Notes: generated by a model from the letters alone, not told the origin. A stretch of 7,815 bases of DNA from Cyanobacteria bacterium T3Sed10_344R1 (GCA_003566335.1 PXDR01000180.1:1-7815), one strand, 5' to 3'. Shown: positions 1-6,263, numbered from the stretch's first letter. Program-made: numbers and translations.

Positions 1-3000
1 CCAGTCAAAATAAAACTGCGCGGCCAGTTCATTGGCTAGGGCGGCATCCTGTTGATAGCCCGCTGCCTCAGCCGCTGCGATCGCATGATCGTAATGTTCC
101 AACGCCGCCGCCCGATCGCCCCAGATCCGGCAGCGTTCTGCCATGACCAAATCCCGGCGATGGGCGTAGTTCTCGGGAGCCTTGACTGCCCAGTGGGTTA
201 GCTGATCTAGATAGGTGGTGGCCAGTTGCCAATTGTCGTCCTCAGGCTGGCTGTCCCGGAGTAGGGCCAACGCGCCATAAAAGTGGAACAAGGGAAATAC
301 CTGTAACCCCACAACATACACCAAATGGGGCTGAGCGAGGGCCACCAGTTCCCGCGCCGCTGCCATCCGACCAAATAGGCAGCAGAGAATCAGCCGATGG
401 AAATACAGAAAGCACGGGCCGCTATTCGGCTGATCTATCGGGGTTTGGAAGGCTTGGAGATAGCGATCTTCCTGGCAAAACTCCCCTCGCAAATGGGTCG
501 GATCTCCGTTGGCTTGGCCCAGCAGGTTTTTGACGGCCTGATAACAGACACTGCCCCAGGCTAGGGCGGCCTGCTGGTTCAACTGGCGAATACCTTGGCT
601 GTAGTTGGCTAAGTCTTGATCCACCTCGGCCAGGGTATGACCGGCATAGTATCGATGAGACGCATAAAGGTAAGCACTGTAGGCGCTGAACTCTGGATCA
701 CCGCTGTTAGCGCCAGCTAGATAGCCCGCCTTGAGCCCAGATAGGGTGTTGACTAAGGGCTCGCGCCAGTGGCGGATAAACCCATCCATTAACAGGTGGG
801 TTTTGGCGGTAAAGGCCCGAGCATCAAGTTTATGCAGCAAGTCAATCGCCAGTTGACCAAAGGCATAGCCACTGTCAATGTCGCCAACCAGCCCAATTAA
901 AATTAGGCCGTAGGCGGCATAGACGTAGGTTGATTCTGGCCCATTGCCTTCAGTCATCGAGACCTGGGTCAGCTTCAGCATCAGCCCGGTGTAGAGCAGG
1001 GGGTTGCTGACGTAGGCAGAAGCGGCAATACTCAGGCCAATTTGCAGCGTGGCCGCCTGGGCGGGATCCCTGGAGATTGGCAAATCGAGCAGATCTTGGG
1101 GAGATCGGTCAGCTCTCGCTTGGCTGACTTGGGCCAACAGTTCACCCACCAAGGCTGGGGTGAAGCTAGGCGGTAGAGAAAGCCCGAGCTGATTGAGGAC
1201 GTCTAGGCCCAGGGCTAAGGCTTCCGGCAAGCGGTTCCGGGCCACGAATGCCTGAATTAGCACGTCGTAGACGGGGATTTGATCGAGCAGGACTGAGGTT
1301 TGGTCTAGGGCTTGGTCAGCCCACTGCTGCATGGTGCGGTAGTCCCCCAGCAGGTAGGTGAGGGAGACGGCTTCGGTAGCTAGGCTCAGGGTGATCTGGG
1401 GCTGAACCTGCCAGGTGTCCACGGGCAGAAGGTCAAGCCCGGCCTGAATATAGCTCCAGGCGGCGTGGTAAGCGGTGGACTGTTTGGCTTTACGGCCTGC
1501 CAGCAAATTGAGCTGGGCGATTTCTAGGGCTTGGGCGGGGTCGGTGGCGAGGGTTCTCCCGGCGTTGAGCTGGTTGAGCACGTCAAACAGATGGGCTTCC
1601 CGTTGGGAGGCTGGCACCTGGGCAATCTGGCGCAGCAGCACCTGACCGATGTGAAAGTGAATTTTGGGCTGATCTGCCGGGGCAATTAGGCTGTAGGCCG
1701 CTTGCTGAACTCGGTCATGGAGAAAGCGATAGGCCAAACTGTCGCTAACGGTGCTGAGGTCATCGGCTAGCTCTGGGGCTAAATCGCCCACGGCAGCTTC
1801 GGCGGCGAGGGTTTGGTACTGGCTGTCTAGGGCAATGGCTAGGCCGGTGGTGAGGGCTGGGCCGAGGTGGCTTAGGGTCAGGGCGGCGGGCTGGTCGCAG
1901 GCTAGGGCCAGGGTGGCGAGGTCAAACTGGTTGCCTAGGCAGGCCGCCCGCTGTAGGACTTGCTGGGTGGAGTCAGGCAGGTGACCTAGGCGCTGGCGCA
2001 TGAAGGCCACGACGTCTTCTGGGGCGGCAAGCTGTTCTACTCGGTCGGGATTGTAGTCCCAGCGGCCTAGGTCGGGGTTGAATGCGATCGCATCGGCTTC
2101 ATATAGCTGCTGAAGAAATTGCCGGGTGAAAAACGGGTTGCCCTGGGTTTTGTGCCAGATCCAGTGGGTCAGCGGGGCTAGCTCAGGCGCAGGACGGTGA
2201 AGGGTATCGGCCACCCATTGATCCAGGTGTTCTCGACTGAGGGGAGCCAGGGTCAGGGTTTGCCGAGATACGGTTTGGGGTAAATCGGCCAGCATCAGGG
2301 CCAGGGGATGGGTGGGGCCAACCTCGTTGTCGCGATAAGCGCCGATGATGAGCAAATGGCTGCGATCGCAACTCACCAACGCCTTCATCAAATCCAGCGA
2401 GGCCGCATCCGCCCACTGCAAATCGTCTAGGAACATCACCAGGGGATGCTCGGCAGTGGCAAACACGCCCACCAACTGCTGAAACAGCTGGTGATAGCGA
2501 CGCTGGGCTGCACTACCGCTGAGGGGCGGCGGCCCAGGGGACTCGCCGATCACCTGGGCCAGTTCCGGCAAAACCGCCACCAACAGCCCCGCCCCATCCC
2601 CCAGGGCCTGCTGAGTTTGGGTGCGCCAAACCGCCACCTGCTGATCGGCTTCGGTCAAAATCTGTCGCAGCAAAGTGCTAAACGCCTGGAGAAAGGCAAA
2701 AAAGGGCACATCCCGCTGCATCTGGTCAAACTTACCGCTGATGAAATAGCCCTGCTGGCGGGCAATGGGTTTGTGGACTTCCTTAATGGCGGCAGTCTTG
2801 CCAATCCCAGAAAATCCCGCCACCAGCAACAGCTCCAGCGATCCTTCCGCTGCCCGGTCAAAGGCCGCCAGCACCGCTGCCACCTCCTGATCTCGGCCAT
2901 AGAGGCGATCGGGAATCAAGAAGCGCTGCCCTCGATCCTGCTGCCCTAGCTCAAAAGCCGCGATCGCCGCGCCAGCCGTCCCCGCCTTGTTCGTTCCCGA

Positions 3001-3918
3001 TGCTTGCACCTGCTGCCAGCAAACCTTCAGGTCATGGGCCAACCCTAGGGCGGTCTGGTAGCGATCCTCGGCATTTTTAGCCAGCAGCTTTGCCACAATC
3101 GCCGCCAGCAGCGGCGGCACGGTGGGGTTAAAACGGTCAATTCGCGGGGGCGGCACCGCTAAGTGGGCATGGATCAGGGCTAGGGGTTCTGTTGCCGTGA
3201 AGGGCAGTCGTCCCGTCAACAGTTCAAAGCAGGTGACCCCCAGGGCATAAAAGTCGCTGCGGTAGTCGATGGGCCGATTCATCCGCCCGGTTTGTTCCGG
3301 GGATAGATAGGGCAGGGTGCCCGTCAAGCCCGCCGGACGTTGGGGGCTGGCCAGCCCTTGGGGCAGCCGGGAGGACAGACTAAAGTCGGCTAGTTTCACG
3401 CGCTGGGTCAGCGGGTGAATCAAGATATTGGCGGGCTTAATGTCCTGATGAATGATCTGATGATGGTGCAGTTCATCTAGGGCCAGGGCCAGATCCAGCA
3501 CAATCGGGAAAAACTGGGCCAAGGGCAAGGGTTCCCCGCCTTGCTGCTGGCAGTATTGCTTGAGGGAGATCGCGCCAAAGTCTTCGGTGATCAAGGCATA
3601 GCCATTGCCGTAGGCAATCAGGTCATAGACCACGAGGGTTCGTTGACCGCTGAGGACTTGGGCGATGGTGTACTGGTGACGAAAGCGCAGGTTGTCGGCA
3701 AAGCTGGGATAGGGCTGAGTGAGAAATTTCAGCATTACCGGGGTGCGATCGCACCGCCGCACCCCCCGACAAACCACGGTTTTAGCACTGCGGTGAATCT
3801 CTTCTAAAACCTCGTAGTCATCCAGGCTAGGAGATGAAGCCCCCGGATCTGTTCCGCGAAGGTTGCTGGATGATGGGAACCGAGAAGGAACGCGATGATC
3901 CTGTGGGTTAGGGGTCAT
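1..3918 (-). CDS. Giant Ser/Thr protein kinase-AAA ATPase signalling protein (HstK/PknB-AAA type), C-terminus cut by window edge
   Basis: The reading frame is open from the ATG at 3918 to base 1 (1306 codons, no stop). The start is well fixed: an in-frame TAG lies three codons upstream (3927-3925) and the kinase domain begins near residue 35. Kinase domain ~35-300: catalytic lysine K64 (VMLK), catalytic loop H157-Q-D159 with N164 (HQDIKPAN), metal-binding D178-F-S, and the activation segment ending SPEQTGRMNR. The glycine-rich loop is degenerate, as is usual in this family. AAA/STAND ATPase from ~339: Walker A G368-FSGIGK374-T and Walker B around D498-D499 (MFLDDLQWAD). The family-typical HDRVQQAAYSLI block is at ~734, followed by a long helical TPR-like region to the edge. 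Known relatives are about 1800-2000 residues and end in GAF and histidine kinase domains, which would lie outside this window (inference). Probably a cytoplasmic signal integrator; substrate unknown. No Shine-Dalgarno precedes the start. Confidence 0.93.
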   Translation of the reverse strand, partial: MTPNPQDHRVPSRFPSSSNLRGTDPGASSPSLDDYEVLEEIHRSAKTVVCRGVRRCDRTPVMLKFLTQPYPSFADNLRFRHQYTIAQVLSGQRTLVVYDLIAYGNGYALITEDFGAISLKQYCQQQGGEPLPLAQFFPIVLDLALALDELHHHQIIHQDIKPANILIHPLTQRVKLADFSLSSRLPQGLASPQRPAGLTGTLPYLSPEQTGRMNRPIDYRSDFYALGVTCFELLTGRLPFTATEPLALIHAHLAVPPPRIDRFNPTVPPLLAAIVAKLLAKNAEDRYQTALGLAHDLKVCWQQVQASGTNKAGTAGAAIAAFELGQQDRGQRFLIPDRLYGRDQEVAAVLAAFDRAAEGSLELLLVAGFSGIGKTAAIKEVHKPIARQQGYFISGKFDQMQRDVPFFAFLQAFSTLLRQILTEADQQVAVWRTQTQQALGDGAGLLVAVLPELAQVIGESPGPPPLSGSAAQRRYHQLFQQLVGVFATAEHPLVMFLDDLQWADAASLDLMKALVSCDRSHLLIIGAYRDNEVGPTHPLALMLADLPQTVSRQTLTLAPLSREHLDQWVADTLHRPAPELAPLTHWIWHKTQGNPFFTRQFLQQLYEADAIAFNPDLGRWDYNPDRVEQLAAPEDVVAFMRQRLGHLPDSTQQVLQRAACLGNQFDLATLALACDQPAALTLSHLGPALTTGLAIALDSQYQTLAAEAAVGDLAPELADDLSTVSDSLAYRFLHDRVQQAAYSLIAPADQPKIHFHIGQVLLRQIAQVPASQREAHLFDVLNQLNAGRTLATDPAQALEIAQLNLLAGRKAKQSTAYHAAWSYIQAGLDLLPVDTWQVQPQITLSLATEAVSLTYLLGDYRTMQQWADQALDQTSVLLDQIPVYDVLIQAFVARNRLPEALALGLDVLNQLGLSLPPSFTPALVGELLAQVSQARADRSPQDLLDLPISRDPAQAATLQIGLSIAASAYVSNPLLYTGLMLKLTQVSMTEGNGPESTYVYAAYGLILIGLVGDIDSGYAFGQLAIDLLHKLDARAFTAKTHLLMDGFIRHWREPLVNTLSGLKAGYLAGANSGDPEFSAYSAYLYASHRYYAGHTLAEVDQDLANYSQGIRQLNQQAALAWGSVCYQAVKNLLGQANGDPTHLRGEFCQEDRYLQAFQTPIDQPNSGPCFLYFHRLILCCLFGRMAAARELVALAQPHLVYVVGLQVFPLFHFYGALALLRDSQPEDDNWQLATTYLDQLTHWAVKAPENYAHRRDLVMAERCRIWGDRAAALEHYDHAIAAAEAAGYQQDAALANELAAQFYFDW

Positions 3919-3935
3919 ATTTTTCTATTGCTCAT
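3915..3935 (-). other. Possible six-codon upstream mini-ORF overlapping the kinase start (ATGA)
   Basis: On the minus strand an ATG at 3935-3933 opens a frame encoding MSNRKI. Its TGA stop (3917-3915) overlaps the kinase ATG (3918-3916) in the classic ATGA arrangement of translational coupling. Since the kinase start has no visible Shine-Dalgarno, coupling would offer a way to deliver ribosomes to it. The mini-ORF has no clear ribosome binding site either, and a frame this short can arise by chance. Confidence 0.2.
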
Positions 3936-3964
3936 GCGATCGCAAAGACTCGGTGCAGCCCCGT

Positions 3965-3993
3965 AGATTAAGCGTTCACTCCTGTCTTAGCAA
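3965..3993 (-). promoter_or_regulatory. Candidate promoter of the giant kinase gene
   Basis: Read on the minus strand, a -35-like TTGCTA (3993-3988) is separated by exactly 17 bp from a -10-like TAATCT (3970-3965). This lies about 47 bp upstream of the kinase start. The -35 matches consensus at four of six positions; the -10 is weak. This is the best sigma-70-like pair I see upstream of the gene, but it is only a pattern match. Confidence 0.3.
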
Positions 3994-4049
3994 TTCCGGT
4001 TTGAGTCTGCCAGTGATTTAGGTCGAGGCTTAAGAAAAGCTGACTAAAG

Positions 4050-4126
4050 TTAGGCCAGAATCAGACCAGAATCCAATCAAAGTCAGGCCAAACCCGGGCC
4101 AAATTCGGGCCAAATTCGGGCCAAAG
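4050..4126. repeat. Seven-unit degenerate 11-bp tandem array in the divergent intergenic region
   Basis: Seven consecutive 11-mers start at 4050, 4061, 4072, 4083, 4094, 4105 and 4116. The consensus is roughly TCRGGCCAAAN. The last three units (CCGGGCCAAAT, TCGGGCCAAAT, TCGGGCCAAAG) are nearly identical, and the array degrades toward the kinase gene. A weaker eighth unit may occupy 4039-4049. The period is close to one helical turn, so each unit would face the same side of the DNA. It lies between the divergent kinase and dehydrogenase genes. It may be an operator array or a slippage product; the sequence alone does not decide. Confidence 0.85.
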
Positions 4127-4157
4127 TAAAAGGAGCAGGATCAGCTCCGCCCTTTAC
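4126..4157. other. Imperfect inverted repeat upstream of the dehydrogenase gene
   Basis: The inner arms GGAGC (4132-4136) and GCTCC (4144-4148) flank a 7-nt loop. The outer arms GTAAA (4126-4130) and TTTAC (4153-4157) also pair, leaving a one-base bulge on one side and a four-base bulge on the other. There is no T-run after it, so a terminator is unlikely. It could fold in a leader transcript or bind a dimeric protein. Confidence 0.35.
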
Positions 4158-4191
4158 TCTAGGGGTAGCCTCGGGTTTTCCATCCTTGGCT

Positions 4192-4197
4192 TAATAT
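4192..4197 (+). promoter_or_regulatory. Candidate -10 element (TAATAT) for the dehydrogenase gene
   Basis: TAATAT lies 46 bp upstream of the ATG at 4243 in the only AT-rich stretch of this region. No -35-like hexamer sits at 16-18 bp upstream, so if this is a promoter it would probably need an activator. The repeat array at 4050-4126 ends about 65 bp upstream. Confidence 0.25.
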
Positions 4198-4198
4198 T

Positions 4199-4224
4199 TT
4201 CTCTGCTCTTTTTCTCTGCTCTTT
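4199..4224. repeat. Perfect 13-bp tandem duplication in the dehydrogenase leader
   Basis: The 13-mer TTCTCTGCTCTTT occurs at 4199-4211 and again, without a gap, at 4212-4224. The tract is almost pure pyrimidine on the plus strand and ends 18 bp before the start codon, just ahead of the likely ribosome binding site. It resembles a recent slippage duplication and would lie in the 5' leader if transcription starts near 4203. Confidence 0.9.
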
Positions 4225-4228
4225 GCTT

Positions 4229-4232
4229 GAGG
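4229..4232 (+). promoter_or_regulatory. Ribosome binding site of the dehydrogenase gene
   Basis: GAGG, within TTGAGGT, lies 10 nt before the ATG at 4243. The spacing is slightly long but usable, and it supports this start over others. Confidence 0.5.
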
Positions 4233-4242
4233 TACTTTCCAG

Positions 4243-5019
4243 ATGCCCGCCGATCGCCTTTTGAATCGCACTGTTTTAATCACCGGAGCCAGCAGCGGCA
4301 TTGGCTTAGCCTGCGCCCAGCAGTTTGCCCAGGCCGGGGCCAACCTGATCTTGGCCGCCCGGCGGCAGCAGCGGTTACAGGAGCTTACGCCCCAACTACA
4401 GCAGGCCGGGGCCGGGAAGGTCCATTGTTTAGGGCTGGATGTCTGCGATCGCACCGCCGTCAGCCAAGCCATTGACGCCCTGCCCCCAGAATGGCAAACC
4501 ATTGACGTGCTGGTCAATAATGCTGGCCTCAGTCGCGGCCTCGACAAACAGCAGGAGGCCGACATCCAAGACTGGGAAGAAATGATCGACACCAACGTCA
4601 AAGGTCTGCTGTACGTCACCCGCGCCGTGGTGCCCGGTATGGTCAAACGCCAGCAGGGCCACGTCATCAACATTGGGTCAGTCGCCGGTCGCCAAACTTA
4701 TGCCGGTGGCAGCGTTTACTGCGCTACCAAAGCAGCGGTGAAAGCCCTTTCAGAAGGACTAAAAATTGACCTGCTCGGCACCCCCCTACGGGTGACCAAC
4801 ATTGAGCCTGGCCTGGTTGAAACTGAATTCAGCCAAGTGCGCTTCCACGGAGACAACGATCGGGCAGCCAGCGTTTACCAAGGCATGACCCCTTTAACCG
4901 CCGACGATATTGCCGATGCGGTAATTTATGCCGCCACCCGTCCCCCCCATGTCAACATCAGCGAAATTTTCTTGCTGCCCACCGACCAGTCTGCGGCAAC
5001 TTTAGTTCATCGCCGCTAA
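4243..5019 (+). CDS. ydfG: Short-chain dehydrogenase/reductase, YdfG-like 3-hydroxy acid dehydrogenase
   Basis: A complete 258-residue classical SDR, the usual length for the family. It has the Rossmann dinucleotide motif TGASSGIG (14-21), arginines R40-R41 after beta-2 that favour NADP(H), the structural NNAG (92-95), and the catalytic tetrad N118, S146, Y159 and K163 (YxxxK). From memory it resembles E. coli YdfG closely along its whole length, including WEEMIDTN, TRAVVPGMV, the IEPGLVETEF block (187-196), HVNI and the terminal VHR. E. coli YdfG is a cytosolic NADP-dependent enzyme that oxidises L-serine, L-allo-threonine and related 3-hydroxy acids, and it also reduces malonic semialdehyde. 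The precise substrate here is inference. The gene runs divergently from the giant kinase and is probably monocistronic, with 244 bp before the next gene. SDR substrates are hard to predict, so the symbol is less certain than the family. Confidence 0.92.
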   Translation: MPADRLLNRTVLITGASSGIGLACAQQFAQAGANLILAARRQQRLQELTPQLQQAGAGKVHCLGLDVCDRTAVSQAIDALPPEWQTIDVLVNNAGLSRGLDKQQEADIQDWEEMIDTNVKGLLYVTRAVVPGMVKRQQGHVINIGSVAGRQTYAGGSVYCATKAAVKALSEGLKIDLLGTPLRVTNIEPGLVETEFSQVRFHGDNDRAASVYQGMTPLTADDIADAVIYAATRPPHVNISEIFLLPTDQSAATLVHRR

Positions 5020-5027
5020 ATTCCCTG

Positions 5028-5090
5028 GGTTAAGTTCCCCCATTAAGGTCTTCGGAGGAATAACCGGGGGCAATAACCGGGGGAATAACC
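5028..5090 (+). other. Possible stem-loop with two alternative 3' arms downstream of the dehydrogenase
   Basis: The arm GGTTAAGTTCCCCC (5028-5041) can pair, leaving an AG bulge, with GGGGGAATAACC (5079-5090). It can pair almost as well with GGGGG-C-AATAACC (5066-5078), which adds a one-base C bulge. Each gives about 12 base pairs including five G-C pairs in a row. The two partners are copies of the direct repeat at 5059-5093, so the pairings exclude each other. It starts 9 bp after the dehydrogenase stop. There is no T-run after it, so a classical intrinsic terminator is not supported; an mRNA 3' end stabiliser is possible. Confidence 0.4.
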
Positions 5091-5093
5091 AGG
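5059..5093. repeat. Short direct repeats (AATAACCGGGGG units)
   Basis: AATAACCGGGGG occurs at 5059-5070 and 5072-5083, separated by a single C. A truncated, altered third copy, AATAACCAGG, follows at 5084-5093. The spacing between starts is 13 and then 12 bp. These copies supply the alternative arms of the stem-loop at 5028-5090. Confidence 0.88.
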
Positions 5094-5110
5094 CAGAAAT
5101 GTAGAGCAGC

Positions 5111-5129
5111 AATTAGACAGTAATTAGAC
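5111..5129. repeat. Direct repeat AATTAGAC with 11-bp spacing, candidate operator
   Basis: AATTAGAC occurs at 5111-5118 and 5122-5129, so the copies are offset by 11 bp and lie on the same DNA face. The second copy ends 14 bp before the -10-like TATACT at 5144-5149 and covers the position a -35 element would take. This is the usual arrangement for an activator that binds direct repeats, as OmpR/PhoB-family regulators do. It does not match the NtcA or RpaB (HLR1) sites. Confidence 0.45.
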
Positions 5130-5143
5130 CATTGTTAGGAATT

Positions 5144-5149
5144 TATACT
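5144..5149 (+). promoter_or_regulatory. Candidate -10 element (TATACT) upstream of the solute-binding protein gene
   Basis: TATACT matches the -10 consensus at five of six positions. No good -35 lies 17 bp upstream (TAATTA, inside the direct repeat), which suggests an activator-dependent promoter. Transcription from here would give a leader of roughly 107 nt before the ATG at 5264. The leader holds a small inverted repeat, AATGC/GCATT (5157-5161 and 5173-5177), but I recognise no riboswitch class in it. Confidence 0.4.
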
Positions 5150-5263
5150 CTGGGGGAATGCTGAAACGAGGGGCATTGCTTCGGGGCTGCGATCGTTGCG
5201 GACAGTAGCCTTGCAGTCCACCGGGGAGTCAAAGTTTTAGGTCATTCTGGACTGTACTAAAAG

Positions 5264-6172
5264 ATGGGAATTCACAGACGCTCGCTGTTGAAGCTAGGGT
5301 TAGGGATCGGCTTAGCGCCTGTTATTCACGGCTGTTTGCGTTCTGGCGATCGGGCCACTGGCGGCTCAGATCTAGGCGGCTCACAGCTCATCGTCAGCTC
5401 TGACCTCCGGCGATCAGTTCAGGCCCAGGGCCATCTGCGGGTAGCGACAGAAGACTACTACCCGCCGTTCGAGTTCTTGGTGAACGGTCAGCCCGTGGGC
5501 TTTGACCACGACTTGCTCACCACCCTACGTCAGCAGTCGCCGTTTGAAATTCAACAAGACATCCTGCCCTGGCAGCCAATTTTGCCGGGGGTACGGGATG
5601 GACGGTTTGACGTTGCGATCGCAGCAGTCAGCATTACCGATGAGCGGGCAGAGTTCTTGGACTTTACCCGCCCCATTGCCGAAACCACCATGGTTTATCT
5701 CAAGCGCCAGCGGGATGACACCATTAACCAAGTAGCCGACCTCTCCGGCAAAACCCTGGGGGTGCAGCAGGGGGGCGCGTCAGCATCCGCCCTAACTGAT
5801 TTAGCAACCGAGTTGTCGCTGCGGGGGGGCACTTTGGGGCCGGTGCTCTACTACGGCAGTTTTGATAACGCCTATCGAGATTTAGAGCAGGGGCAGATCG
5901 ACGCCGTGATCAACAACGTCGTGTCTCTGGCCATTCTCGTCAGCGACAAGCCGGGGATTTTTGCCCTGGGAGACCCCGTCACGCCGCAGTCCTACGCAGC
6001 CTGGGCGGTTAAAAAAGGCAACCAGTCCCTGCTGGATTATCTGAATCAGTTTTTAGTGCAGGTGCAGGCCAGCGGCGAACTCGCGCAACTACAGCAGCGC
6101 TGGTTACGGCGTCAGTTCAGTTTGCCGACAGAACCGCTGCTACCGGGTAATCGAGCGATCGTCCGTACCTAG
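5264..6172 (+). CDS. Family 3 extracellular solute-binding lipoprotein with twin-arginine signal (SBP_bac_3)
   Basis: A complete 302-residue protein. The N-terminus has a twin-arginine motif, H4-R5-R6-S-L-L-K10, a hydrophobic core (11-21) and a lipobox-like I21-H-G-C24. It is therefore probably Tat-exported and anchored in the membrane through C24; the motif position fixes the start, although no Shine-Dalgarno is visible. The binding fold spans ~57-284: YYPPFEF (65-71), GFDHDLL (79-85), and the family signature SITDERAEFLDFTRP (123-137) with R128, the arginine that holds the ligand carboxylate in HisJ/GlnH relatives. The aspartate that normally contacts the alpha-amino group (as in GlnH DAVLHD) is replaced by asparagine, N218, in DAVINN. 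Relatives usually bind polar amino acids for ABC uptake, but no permease or ATPase gene is adjacent here, and a sensor kinase gene follows after 127 bp. A role as ligand-presenting partner of that kinase is possible (inference). Confidence 0.92.
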   Translation: MGIHRRSLLKLGLGIGLAPVIHGCLRSGDRATGGSDLGGSQLIVSSDLRRSVQAQGHLRVATEDYYPPFEFLVNGQPVGFDHDLLTTLRQQSPFEIQQDILPWQPILPGVRDGRFDVAIAAVSITDERAEFLDFTRPIAETTMVYLKRQRDDTINQVADLSGKTLGVQQGGASASALTDLATELSLRGGTLGPVLYYGSFDNAYRDLEQGQIDAVINNVVSLAILVSDKPGIFALGDPVTPQSYAAWAVKKGNQSLLDYLNQFLVQVQASGELAQLQQRWLRRQFSLPTEPLLPGNRAIVRT

Positions 6173-6204
6173 CCCCCGGCATCGTCTCCAACCCATCGGT
6201 GCAT

Positions 6205-6226
6205 CAAGATTCCAGCAAGATTCCAG
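6205..6226. repeat. Perfect 11-bp tandem duplication between binding protein and histidine kinase genes
   Basis: CAAGATTCCAG occurs at 6205-6215 and immediately again at 6216-6226. It starts 32 bp after the binding-protein stop codon. No function is evident. Confidence 0.9.
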
Positions 6227-6239
6227 CTTTGTTAGGTTT

Positions 6240-6259
6240 AGCGCGGGCTGTCCGGCGCT
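6240..6259 (+). other. Weak hairpin between binding protein and histidine kinase genes
   Basis: AGCGCGG (6240-6246) can pair with CC-G-GCGCT (6252-6259) around a 5-nt loop with one bulged G. It is GC-rich but has no following T-run. It might attenuate transcription or protect the 3' end of the binding-protein mRNA, giving different levels of the two products, if it does anything. Confidence 0.3.
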
Positions 6260-6263
6260 GACT

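Noticed and set aside
2446..2949. Plus-strand open frame of 167 codons
   Set aside because: It lies wholly inside the minus-strand kinase-AAA gene over the Walker A and Walker B region, whose frame gives conserved motifs. The plus-strand product resembles nothing I recognise.
3541..3807. Plus-strand open frame of 88 codons
   Set aside because: Antisense shadow of the kinase N-lobe, which has the conserved K64 in the opposite frame.
4191..4673. Minus-strand open frame of 160 codons
   Set aside because: Antisense to the dehydrogenase, which has intact SDR motifs and a ribosome binding site.
5028..5090. Intrinsic terminator after the dehydrogenase
   Set aside because: A stem is possible but no T-run follows it, and the loop is long. 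I kept it only as a possible structure.
5111..5150. NtcA site (GTA-N8-TAC) upstream of the binding-protein gene
   Set aside because: The nearest candidates miss one half-site (GTA-N8-ATT, TTA-N8-TAC), so nitrogen control by NtcA is not supported.
5150..5263. Riboswitch in the leader of the binding-protein gene
   Set aside because: About 107 nt of leader with one short inverted repeat; no known riboswitch core motif is recognisable.
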